Assembly (NCBI GenBank): GCA_934098445.1
Contig: CAKOOW010000014.1
Coordinates: 1 to 26,722 of the forward strand
Length of the DNA stretch: 26,722 nt
DNA from: an uncultured Bacilli bacterium
GTDB taxonomy: Bacteria > Bacillota_I > Bacilli_A > RF39 > UBA660
Direction: 5' to 3'
Of this stretch, positions 14,266-23,279 are shown one piece after another. The notes below the pieces were generated by a model. That model had not been told where the DNA came from. It did not search any database and saw only the letters and a program-made list of their open reading frames with translations. Made by a program: the position numbers and the translations under genes. Position 1 is the first letter of the stretch; each line of letters begins with the position of its first letter.

Positions 14266-17200
14266 TTAAAATAAACTTAATTGTGAAGTTTCTGGTAAGT
14301 TATCTAAAACACCCAAAGTTCTTAATTTATCAATAGTAGTTGAACTAACCTTTCCCCTACTTTGTAAATCTTCAATACTAATAAAAGGTTGAATATTTCT
14401 TTCTTCAATTATCTTTGTCGCAACTGAGTCTCCTAGACCATCTAAGACTTTGAAAGGACAAATAAGCGTATGCTCATCGCCAATAACAAAGTTCTTCCCA
14501 TCACTCTTTTCAATATCAATATTAGAAAATTTTATTCCCCTCGCCGTAGCTTCTAAAGCTAATTTTAAAGTTTCTAATAAACTAGATTCTTTATTAGTAG
14601 CATCATATCCTTTAGCCATCAATTCTGCCATTTTAGCTTTAATTGTATCATAGCCTTTAACCATAACTTCTAAATCAAAATCATCAAACCGAGTAGAAAA
14701 ATAAGACGCATAATAAATTATTGGCTTATGTACTTTATACCAAGCAATACGAAAAGCACTAGTAACATAAGCAGCTGCATGGGCTTTAGGAAACATGTAC
14801 TTTATCTTCGCACAAGAATCAATAAACCAGTCTTCAACATTATATTCTTGCATTAGTTTAACATAACCTTCCCACTCTTCATGGTCTTTAGGTTTAGAAG
14901 CTCTTCCTTTACGAACAAACTCCATTATCTTAAAGGCTTTAAAAGGTGGTAAACCTTGATACATCAAATCGACCATAATATCATCACGACAACCAATTAC
15001 CTTCGAAAATGGTACTACATTATTAGCAATTAATTCTTGAGCATTGCCAAGCCATACATCAGTACCATGCGACAACCCAGAGATTTTAATTAACTCGGCA
15101 AAAGTCGTTGGTTTAGTATCTTTAACTAATGAAATAGTAAATGGGGTTCCAAACTCTGGTACTCCTAAAGTTCCCGTCTCACACATAATCTGTTCCGGAG
15201 TTACTCCTAAAGCTTTAGTAGAAGTAAAAATTGACATAGTCGCTTTATCATCTAAAGGAACCTTAGTAATATCATCACCTGTTAAATCCTGAATCATTCT
15301 TAATTGTGTTGGGTCAGTATGACCTAAAATATCTAGTTTTAAGACATCAGCATCGATAGCGTGGTAATCAAAGTGAGTTGTTCGCCAAGCACTAGTAGGA
15401 TCATCTGCCGGATATTGGAATGGTGTAAAATCATAAACTTCCATATAACCGGGAATAACAACAATGCCTCCGGGATGTTGTCCGGTTGTTCTTTTAACCC
15501 CCGTACATCCCATTGCCAAACGCTCTATTTCCAAGCTACGCATGATAATACCTTTTTCTTCACAATAACCTCGAACATAGCCATAAGCCGTTTTTTCCGC
15601 AACGGTTCCAATGGTTCCCGCACGATAAACATTATCAACGCCGAACAATACTTTCGTATATTCATGAGCACTAGCTTGGTTTAAATCCGAGAAGTTCAAA
15701 TCAATATCAGGAACTTTATCAGCATTAAATCCTAAGAAAGTAGCAAAGGGAATATCTTGACCATCTTTTATCATTGGAATATCACAATGAGGACACTTTT
15801 TATCTGGTAAATCAAACCCACTTGAATACGTAGAGCCTAAAGGATTACCATCATCATCATTAAATATACTTAATTTACACTTACTACAACGGTAATGAGC
15901 TGCCAAAGAATTAACCTCAGTTATCCCCATCATACAAGCAACAAAGGATGACCCAACGGAACCACGAGATCCTACCAAGAATCCTTCATCGTTAGAGTGT
16001 TTTACCAACTTCTGGGCAATCAAATAAATAACATCATACCCCGCACCAATAATACCCCCTAACTTCTTCTTCGCTTCTTTATCCAATTCCTCATCATTAG
16101 GAATCTCTTCTAAAGTATCCTTTAAATACCCTTTAATATAATCTTTAACCGCATCATATCCCAAAACAATTGTCTTATGTAAAATCGCATAAATCTCTTT
16201 ATCTTTATCCGTAATACTCTCATCTTTATTAACATAATAAGTTATAGCCTCTTTCAAAGAATCACCATACAACTCTTTAGCTAATCTATCTTCAATATGA
16301 TAAGGTAATACCTCTCCATACCAGTCCCTTGCTTTCGTATAAACCAGTTCCGTCATTGTCTCAATAGAATTAGGTATCTTCGGTGCAAAAGGTTTAGGAG
16401 TAGCAATAATTACTTCGATTTCTCCTACCATATCAGCAATCTTATTCGTATTCGTAACAACTATCTCATAAGCTAACTCTTCTCCTAGAAAACTAAACTC
16501 CTCTAACATCTCATCCGTTGTCTTTAGATACATATTAGGAACTTTTACCCCTTTTCTATTCAAAGGATGTAACTTACCATTAAATTTCTGATTAATAATA
16601 ATCTCTCTATAAATTAAATCCTCTTTCGTTAGATTATGAACATCACCCGTTGCCACTACTGGTTTCCCCGCTTCTTTAGCTACTCTAATAATCCTTTTCA
16701 AATAGCCTTCTGCTTCTACTTCACTATTAAACTTTCTCTCCGGTCCAATTAAATGCGAAAATACACTAAGTGGTTGAACTTCTATATAATCATAGAAACT
16801 CATCATATTAACTAACTCTTCATCTTCTAGACTACTAGCCTTCTCAAAGATTTCATTATTTATACAAGAAGACCCAATAAGTAACCCTTCTCTTAGATTA
16901 TTTATCTCTCTTCTTGGTATCTTCGGTTGATCATTTTTATATAAGTACTTCGTATTAGCCATACTAATAATCTTAAATAAATTCTTTAGACCTCCCCTAT
17001 CTTTAGCAATAATAGTCACATGAAAAGGATAAGCAAACTTAACTAGACTTTCCGTATCTATACTAGCTACTAATTTCGTCGTAGTTGAAATATTTTGGGC
17101 ATCAAATTCTTTACAAAACTTATAAAAAGCATAAGCCGTTCCTTCTGCATCATAATCAGCTCTATGATGTTTATCTTCATCCCAAGGAATATTTAACTTT

Positions 17201-18783
17201 CTAGTTAAAGTACTAAGTTTATGATTAGGCCAATCTGGATGTAACATTCTCGCCATACTCATCGTATCTAAAACCGTTGCCTTAAATTCTCCTAGATTAT
17301 ATTTATTACAAGCTGCTCTCATAAAGGAAATATCAAACTTCGCATTATGAGCCACTAACGGTAAATCTCCAACCCAATCTAAGAATTTTTTCGTAACAAC
17401 ATCTTCATCTTCTTGACCCTTTAACATCTCATCCGTAATATAAGTTAAATCTGTAATCTTCTGAGGAAGTGGGCGATGAGGATCTATTAAAGCATCAAAA
17501 CGGTCTAATACTTCATTATTTTTAATCTTAACAGCCCCAATTTCAATCATCTGATCACTACCCGCATAAAAACCAGTTGTCTCCGTATCAAAAACCACAT
17601 ACTCCTGATCTAACAAATTATACTCTTGCAGATTAAAAACTACATCTATATCATCATTAACAACATTAAGCTCAGTCCCATATAAAACCTTAAAATGATC
17701 GTTAGCCTCTTTCCCTTTATTCAAAGCTTCAACCGTATGATATAACTCAGGAAAAGATTGGACACAGTTATGATCAGTCACGGCAATCGCTTTATGTCCT
17801 AGGTTATACGCATACTTTACTAATGCTTCCGCCGGAATAACCCCATCCATCGCACTCATCATCGTATGCGTATGTAGCTCAACTCTCTTAACTTCTGCCT
17901 CATCTTTAGCTTTACTATCTTTAGAAGCTATATGCTCCATATTGCGAACAGCAAGCACTAACTCTTTTGAATAGTTATCAAACTCAACATTACCATGAAC
18001 CCGATACCAAGTCCCTGCTTTCATCTCCTCCATAACACTTAAGAACTCATCATGATCTTTCTTAAATATTTTTACTAAGATACTATTAGTCTTATCACTA
18101 AACTTCAAAGTAATAATATTGATTTTCTCTTTCTCTAAAGTCCCAATCTCGCCAAAGATAAACCCTTCAACCACAACATTACGCATCTCACCCATAATCT
18201 CATTAATCGGTGTAATCTCTCCATCAATATGTTTACCCAAAATAATAGGAGTTTTCTCTTTTACTTTAACTTCTTCATGACTAGAAGCAATCAAATTCTT
18301 AATCTCTTCTTGCTTAGTCTCACTAACTACTGTCGTAATATTAACATCTCTAATTCCATAAAGTTCTAATTTACTCACTAAGACTTTCACACTATCTAAA
18401 ATCATCTTTTCTTCGACTTTAGTATTAACTTCAAGTACTAGGATATCATCATCTAAAGTAACATTATTATCTACTACCCCTATCAAAGAAGGTTTCATCT
18501 TCGTAAAATCATTTAAAACATACTTAAAAATCTTAATAATCTCCTCTGGATTTCTCTTTTCTTGTAAAAGTTCTAAATTAACTTTAATATTCCCATTTAT
18601 CCCTCTTCGACAAGCCATCCAAAGTCCATCAATATCTTCCGGAATTACTACCTCAGGTAAAGCCATCTTCACATTAAATTCCCTTTTTCTTTCATTTAAA
18701 GTAACATCTCTAATCTTATAATCTTTATATTTCTCCAGATTAGTAATTCCTATACTCTGTAAAAACAACTCTTCACTACTCAT
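14266..18783 (-). CDS. polC: DNA polymerase III alpha subunit PolC (Gram-positive type)
   Basis: A 1505-aa replicative DNA polymerase, the main leading-strand enzyme of low-G+C Gram-positives. Domains in order: N-terminal domain and OB fold (about 1-290), PHP domain starting VELHTHTMMSAMDG (301-314), a DEDD 3'-5' exonuclease inserted in the PHP domain with DTETTGF (399-405), HNAKFD (about 479-484) and HRADYD (540-545), a zinc site with C966, C969, C997 and C1000, and the polymerase catalytic PDIDLNF (1025-1031). It ends in QLSLF, a beta-clamp-binding-like tail (QLSLF). All catalytic motifs are intact, so it proofreads. It overlaps the end of dnaE by 8 nt (ATGAGTAG), so the two replicases are translationally coupled. 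Confidence 0.97.
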   Translation of the reverse strand: MSSEELFLQSIGITNLEKYKDYKIRDVTLNERKREFNVKMALPEVVIPEDIDGLWMACRRGINGNIKVNLELLQEKRNPEEIIKIFKYVLNDFTKMKPSLIGVVDNNVTLDDDILVLEVNTKVEEKMILDSVKVLVSKLELYGIRDVNITTVVSETKQEEIKNLIASSHEEVKVKEKTPIILGKHIDGEITPINEIMGEMRNVVVEGFIFGEIGTLEKEKINIITLKFSDKTNSILVKIFKKDHDEFLSVMEEMKAGTWYRVHGNVEFDNYSKELVLAVRNMEHIASKDSKAKDEAEVKRVELHTHTMMSAMDGVIPAEALVKYAYNLGHKAIAVTDHNCVQSFPELYHTVEALNKGKEANDHFKVLYGTELNVVNDDIDVVFNLQEYNLLDQEYVVFDTETTGFYAGSDQMIEIGAVKIKNNEVLDRFDALIDPHRPLPQKITDLTYITDEMLKGQEDEDVVTKKFLDWVGDLPLVAHNAKFDISFMRAACNKYNLGEFKATVLDTMSMARMLHPDWPNHKLSTLTRKLNIPWDEDKHHRADYDAEGTAYAFYKFCKEFDAQNISTTTKLVASIDTESLVKFAYPFHVTIIAKDRGGLKNLFKIISMANTKYLYKNDQPKIPRREINNLREGLLIGSSCINNEIFEKASSLEDEELVNMMSFYDYIEVQPLSVFSHLIGPERKFNSEVEAEGYLKRIIRVAKEAGKPVVATGDVHNLTKEDLIYREIIINQKFNGKLHPLNRKGVKVPNMYLKTTDEMLEEFSFLGEELAYEIVVTNTNKIADMVGEIEVIIATPKPFAPKIPNSIETMTELVYTKARDWYGEVLPYHIEDRLAKELYGDSLKEAITYYVNKDESITDKDKEIYAILHKTIVLGYDAVKDYIKGYLKDTLEEIPNDEELDKEAKKKLGGIIGAGYDVIYLIAQKLVKHSNDEGFLVGSRGSVGSSFVACMMGITEVNSLAAHYRCSKCKLSIFNDDDGNPLGSTYSSGFDLPDKKCPHCDIPMIKDGQDIPFATFLGFNADKVPDIDLNFSDLNQASAHEYTKVLFGVDNVYRAGTIGTVAEKTAYGYVRGYCEEKGIIMRSLEIERLAMGCTGVKRTTGQHPGGIVVIPGYMEVYDFTPFQYPADDPTSAWRTTHFDYHAIDADVLKLDILGHTDPTQLRMIQDLTGDDITKVPLDDKATMSIFTSTKALGVTPEQIMCETGTLGVPEFGTPFTISLVKDTKPTTFAELIKISGLSHGTDVWLGNAQELIANNVVPFSKVIGCRDDIMVDLMYQGLPPFKAFKIMEFVRKGRASKPKDHEEWEGYVKLMQEYNVEDWFIDSCAKIKYMFPKAHAAAYVTSAFRIAWYKVHKPIIYYASYFSTRFDDFDLEVMVKGYDTIKAKMAELMAKGYDATNKESSLLETLKLALEATARGIKFSNIDIEKSDGKNFVIGDEHTLICPFKVLDGLGDSVATKIIEERNIQPFISIEDLQSRGKVSSTTIDKLRTLGVLDNLPETSQLSLF

Positions 18784-21661
18784 TATCTAACACCTCAATT
18801 CTATTGATATTTATTTGATATTTATCTAATCTTCTCGCTACTGTCCCCAAAACATATACTAAGTCTCCGACTTTAACATTATTTAAGTAATTAATATTCT
18901 TGGGAAACAAGACTAAATCCATCTTTCCGGTCTCATCACTTCCCAAAAGAAAAGCCATATCCTGATTACTCTTAGTCTTAATCTTCTTTATCTCATTAAC
19001 AAGAAGTACCATATTAATACTCTTCCCTAAATACTCTCTTATTCTTTTAATTTTTACTATCTCTTTATTATTATACTTACTAGCAGGATGATTACTAACA
19101 TAAAACCCATACACAGAATACTCCCTATCCATTAAACTCTTCATATCATCCGCATATTCTTTTAGAATAGGTCTTTCTATCAAAGACTCATCCAAGTCCT
19201 TCACAACAAAAGCATATCTTAAAGCCTCATCTAGTCCCTCTAACATCGTCTTATGACTAAGCTTAAATAAATCTAAAGCTTTCCCATCTATTAAACTCTC
19301 AATGACATTTCTCTTAATCCCTAGTCTAAAGAATCTTACTACTAAGTCAAAATAATCTTTATATATCCCCTGTATTTTCCTATCTTCTAAGATTACCTTA
19401 ATCGTATTAGACCCAACATTTCTAATAGTATTAAGAGGTAACAAAAGATAATTATTCTTATGTAAATACTTATCCGTACTAATATTTATATTCGGAAGTA
19501 ACACCGTAATATGCATTCTCTTTGCCACATTCAAATACTCTTCCGTCTTCTTACTATTGGATACACTCATATTAAGAAGCCCTGCTAAAAAAATCTCCTT
19601 AAAATGGACCTTTAAATAAGCCATCTGATACCCAATCAAAGCATAACAAACTGAATGAGCCTTATTAAATCCATAGTTAGCAAACTTCAAAATCAAATCA
19701 TATACCGCTTCCGCCTCACTCTTTTGATAACCATTATCCATCGCTCTGTTAATAAAATCACTCTGAGCCTTAATTAGAATTTCCTTTTTCTTTTTACTCA
19801 TCGCTCGCCGAATATTATCCGCTTCCGCCATACTAAAACCAGCCATCGTTACTAAGATTTGCATAATCTGTTCCTGATAAACAATTATCCCATAAGTCTC
19901 TTTTAAAATAGGCTCTAAAGCTGGCACAATATAAGTAACTTGACTACCATTTTTTCTCTCGATAAATAAATCAATATTATCCATAGGTCCCGGACGAAAC
20001 AACGCCACTGCAGCATATAAATCTTCAAAACACCTAGGCTTCAATTTTAATAAGAAATTTTTCATCCCACTAGATTCAAACTGAAAAACCCCATCCGTAT
20101 CTGCTAAACTAAATAAATCATAAGTATCTTTATCATCTAAAGGAATATTATTAAGATTAAAATCACTCGGAAGCTCTCTTAAAATATCATGAATAAAATG
20201 TAAATTAGATAAAGCTAAAAAATCCATCTTTAGAAAACCTAACTCTTCTAAATAACCCATCGTCAAGCCCGTATTAATCCCCTCACTAGTCTTAACAACC
20301 GGCATCACTTTATCTAAAGAAACTGACGAAATAACCACTCCCGCAGCATGAACCGACATATGTCTCTTTAAACCCTCTAATTTCATAGCAATTTTATAAA
20401 TCTTCTTTAAAACCCCATTTTCTTTTAACATTTTACTAACTATTACATTGCTTAAATTATCTTTCAAAGACATCTTCGAATCAATATTACTAATAAACTC
20501 ATCTATTAACTTATCATCAACAATCACAAGACTACTAACATCCCTAAGAACTTGTCTCGCTTGTAAAGTCCCATAAGTCGTAATCGGAGCCACATTAAAA
20601 GTCCCATAACGACTCCTAACATACTTAATCATATCTTCTCTTCTGATATCTTCAAAGTCCATATCAATATCCGGCATCGTTACCCTATCTTTATTTAGAA
20701 AACGTTCAAACAAAAGATTATACTCTAAAGGATCAACATTCGTAATCCCTAGACAATAACTAACTAAAGCTCCCGCCGCCGAACCACGCCCCGGTCCTAC
20801 TAAAATATCATTCTTCTTCGCATACTTAACATAATCATAAACAATCAAAAAATAGTCATTAAACCCCATCTTATCAATAACATCTAACTCATATTGTAGT
20901 CTCTTAACATATCTTTCCTCTATGCCATTATCTAATCTCTTCTTAAGTCCCAAAAAAGCCAAACTATATAGATAACTCTTACTATCCTTACTCTCATCAA
21001 ACGTAGGAATATATCTTTTAGATTTATCAATTCTTATATCTATTTTATCTATAAATCTCTTTATTCTTAAGATATCATCATTATCCAGATTATCTTCATA
21101 AGAGCAATTACTATCATCAAAAGAAGTATCCCCAATTTTCTTAAGATATTCTAAATAAACAGTATCTTCCTTTCTTAAAACTCTAATCTCTTTAAGAAAC
21201 AATAAATTATCACTAAGAATTCTAAGACTATTCTTCTCTTCCAATGAAGTATAACTAAAATAGATATCTTCTTCATCTTTAAATCTCTTTAACTCTTCCA
21301 AAGTCTCTTTAAAAGAATAAGGAATAACTATATAAATATTCTTACTCGCAAGCATACTATAATCTAAAGTTTCTTCTAAAACTATCTTATTATTAATCTT
21401 AACCAACTCTAAATAGCCATCATAATCTTTAGCATATAAATAGAAAGTCTTATTATCTAAAGTAACTTTAAGCCCTATCAAAGGCTTAATATTATTAAGA
21501 AGACAATTATCATAAAACTCCATAACTCCATTCAAATTATCATCTAAAAGTCCCAAAGCCGTGATATTATTAATCTTCGCAAACTCAATTAAGTCTTTTA
21601 TCTTAATCAAACTCGAAAGTAAAGTATATTCAGTCTTTATTCCTACAGGATTATACTTCAT
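18776..21661 (-). CDS. dnaE: DNA polymerase III alpha subunit DnaE (second replicase)
   Basis: A 961-aa C-family DNA polymerase lacking an exonuclease domain. The N-terminal PHP-like domain is degenerate: the usual HxH is replaced (GIKTEYTLLSS) and TDHGNM by LLDDNLNG. The polymerase core is intact, with GPGRGSAAGALVSY near residues 289-302 and PDIDMDF near 330-336, followed by a helix-hairpin-helix region and a C-terminal OB fold (about 880-950). In Bacillus this enzyme extends RNA primers before handing over to PolC. The start is set by GGGTGG 7 nt before the ATG at 21661; an ATG 18 nt further upstream would place the RBS inside the gene. It overlaps polC by 8 nt. Confidence 0.95.
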   Translation of the reverse strand: MKYNPVGIKTEYTLLSSLIKIKDLIEFAKINNITALGLLDDNLNGVMEFYDNCLLNNIKPLIGLKVTLDNKTFYLYAKDYDGYLELVKINNKIVLEETLDYSMLASKNIYIVIPYSFKETLEELKRFKDEEDIYFSYTSLEEKNSLRILSDNLLFLKEIRVLRKEDTVYLEYLKKIGDTSFDDSNCSYEDNLDNDDILRIKRFIDKIDIRIDKSKRYIPTFDESKDSKSYLYSLAFLGLKKRLDNGIEERYVKRLQYELDVIDKMGFNDYFLIVYDYVKYAKKNDILVGPGRGSAAGALVSYCLGITNVDPLEYNLLFERFLNKDRVTMPDIDMDFEDIRREDMIKYVRSRYGTFNVAPITTYGTLQARQVLRDVSSLVIVDDKLIDEFISNIDSKMSLKDNLSNVIVSKMLKENGVLKKIYKIAMKLEGLKRHMSVHAAGVVISSVSLDKVMPVVKTSEGINTGLTMGYLEELGFLKMDFLALSNLHFIHDILRELPSDFNLNNIPLDDKDTYDLFSLADTDGVFQFESSGMKNFLLKLKPRCFEDLYAAVALFRPGPMDNIDLFIERKNGSQVTYIVPALEPILKETYGIIVYQEQIMQILVTMAGFSMAEADNIRRAMSKKKKEILIKAQSDFINRAMDNGYQKSEAEAVYDLILKFANYGFNKAHSVCYALIGYQMAYLKVHFKEIFLAGLLNMSVSNSKKTEEYLNVAKRMHITVLLPNINISTDKYLHKNNYLLLPLNTIRNVGSNTIKVILEDRKIQGIYKDYFDLVVRFFRLGIKRNVIESLIDGKALDLFKLSHKTMLEGLDEALRYAFVVKDLDESLIERPILKEYADDMKSLMDREYSVYGFYVSNHPASKYNNKEIVKIKRIREYLGKSINMVLLVNEIKKIKTKSNQDMAFLLGSDETGKMDLVLFPKNINYLNNVKVGDLVYVLGTVARRLDKYQININRIEVLDNE

Positions 21662-21692
21662 AATATCACCACCCAACAATTCTTAGTATAAC

Positions 21693-21698
21693 ATTATA
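21693..21698 (-). promoter_or_regulatory. Candidate -10 element of the dnaE-polC promoter
   Basis: TATAAT on the minus strand about 32 nt before the dnaE ATG and downstream of the terminator at 21750. The matching -35 (TCAAGA, 16-nt spacer) is weak, and a second TATACT 8 nt downstream could serve instead. Confidence 0.4.
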
Positions 21699-21749
21699 TT
21701 TTTTAAAAGATAAGTCTTGACTTGAATAAATATTACTATATCACAAGCG

Positions 21750-21778
21750 AAAAAAAATAACACCTATAAAAGTATTAT
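21750..21778 (-). terminator. Intrinsic terminator upstream of dnaE
   Basis: On the minus strand ATAATAC pairs with GTGTTAT (7 bp, one wobble) around an 8-nt loop, followed by eight T. It overlaps the stop codon of the 74-aa gene and separates the glycosyltransferase unit from dnaE-polC. Confidence 0.75.
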
Positions 21779-21999
21779 TTATTTGTATTTTCGTAATAAT
21801 TTCTTTCTTGTAATTTTTCTAAAATATAATCTAATTCATCTAGTTCTTCACTATCAAGTTCATAATTATTCATGAAACGTTCTACTAATAAGCTTACCTC
21901 TCTTAAAGAAGAACACTCACTAATATCAATATCATATCTCTTTAAGACACTAATTTCATATTCATCTAACATTAAATTCTTATTTATCTTTTTTAACAT
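21775..21999 (-). CDS. Small acidic helical protein, unknown function
   Basis: A 74-aa protein I do not recognise. It is Glu/Leu-rich and predicted largely helical, with heptad-like spacing in SLREVSLLVERFMNNYELDSEELDELDYIL halves, and has no membrane segment or catalytic-looking motif. It starts 2 nt after the stop codon of the glycosyltransferase gene, so it is co-transcribed and probably translationally coupled, and it ends at a terminator. It could be a regulator or partner of the glycosyltransferase, but nothing in the sequence shows this. Confidence 0.7.
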   Translation of the reverse strand: MLKKINKNLMLDEYEISVLKRYDIDISECSSLREVSLLVERFMNNYELDSEELDELDYILEKLQERNYYENTNK

Positions 22000-22001
22000 A
22001 A

Positions 22002-23237
22002 TTATTTATTAAACTTCATCTCACTAGAAGCAATCCCTCTATTATGTTTAATCTCTTCCCATTTCATATCCTTAGTAAATAAACAAACCACATTAATTGG
22101 TATCCAAGTTAGAATAAATACCGCAAATAAAGCAATCGCCGAAAGTAAATTCTTAGCTTTTCTTTTATTATATTTTAAAATAAAGATACTAACAACAACC
22201 CCACTAACATAAGTCAATATCATAAATATTGCTCCACTTGAGAAAAGCGATGAGAATATATCATATAAACGAATATTAAAAATTCTAAAGAAAATTAAAG
22301 CCACAAACTCAGCCAAACAAATAACCTGAACAACTGGAGCCACAAAATTCATAAACATATCAAATGAAGGCTGACTTCCCGTCTTAAAGAAATGACCAAG
22401 TAAATCTTTCCAATAAAGCTTTAAACACTGTAAACATCCAACTGACCATCTTTTTCTTTGTTTCCAAGAAGCCTTAAACTCAACCGGTTGTTCATCATAA
22501 GTAACCGCATTTTCCACAAAAGCAATTCTTTCATCTCTTAAAGCACATAATGCTGTAAACTCAATATCTTCCGTTAAAGTCTGCGTTGGAAAGCCCATCT
22601 CTTCAATAAGCTCTTTTTTTACCATAAAACCCGTACCATTAATCGAAGCATTTTGATTCATTGTCATACGAGCCTTACTAAAAAAGAAATTTTGCATATA
22701 GTAATAAAGTGAATAAGACCCACTTATCCAGTTATCACTTATATTCTTACTATCTCTAAACCCTTGAGCTACTCGATATCCACAACATAAAGTATCATTC
22801 ATACGCGCTAAAAAATCGGGATGAATAATATTATCAGCATCAAAAATTATATAAGCATCAATATCTTTACGATTCTTTAACTTCTTAAAAACATATCTTA
22901 AAACTTCACCCTTAGACTTAACTTTTTCTTTAACATCAATAACAATTGCGCCCGCTTCCTTAGCTACTTTAGCCGTATTATCAGTCGTATTATTAACCGC
23001 CACATAAACCTCAAATAACTCTCTTGGATAATTAGAATCTAAAACTGATTTAACTAAATTACCTACAACCGCCTCTTCATTACGAGCCGCTATTACAATT
23101 GCAAACTTACTTTTAGCCTCAAAAGGAACAATCTTAAACTTTCTAGGCTTAAGAAAACCATATAGTCCTGTTAAAGAATAATAAAGTCCATAAAATAATG
23201 TTAAAGTAAAAAATATATAATAAATTGCTTGCCACAT
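22002..23237 (-). CDS. Membrane family-2 glycosyltransferase (processive type)
   Basis: A 411-aa inner-membrane glycosyltransferase of family GT2. An N-terminal membrane helix (about 5-28) is followed by the GT-A catalytic domain: VIAARNEE (48-55), the sugar-nucleotide/metal-binding FDADN (132-136), TED (222-224) acting as catalytic base region, and QRKRW (260-264), the QxxRW motif of processive synthases such as BcsA, NodC and IcaA. Two or three C-terminal membrane helices (about 290-390) complete the architecture. It therefore probably polymerises or transfers a cell-surface sugar; the polymer cannot be told from sequence. It shares a unit with the 74-aa protein downstream. Confidence 0.88.
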   Translation of the reverse strand: MWQAIYYIFFTLTLFYGLYYSLTGLYGFLKPRKFKIVPFEAKSKFAIVIAARNEEAVVGNLVKSVLDSNYPRELFEVYVAVNNTTDNTAKVAKEAGAIVIDVKEKVKSKGEVLRYVFKKLKNRKDIDAYIIFDADNIIHPDFLARMNDTLCCGYRVAQGFRDSKNISDNWISGSYSLYYYMQNFFFSKARMTMNQNASINGTGFMVKKELIEEMGFPTQTLTEDIEFTALCALRDERIAFVENAVTYDEQPVEFKASWKQRKRWSVGCLQCLKLYWKDLLGHFFKTGSQPSFDMFMNFVAPVVQVICLAEFVALIFFRIFNIRLYDIFSSLFSSGAIFMILTYVSGVVVSIFILKYNKRKAKNLLSAIALFAVFILTWIPINVVCLFTKDMKWEEIKHNRGIASSEMKFNK

Positions 23238-23279
23238 AAAATAAACTTCCTTACTAGTTATACCACCATTGTATCTTTT

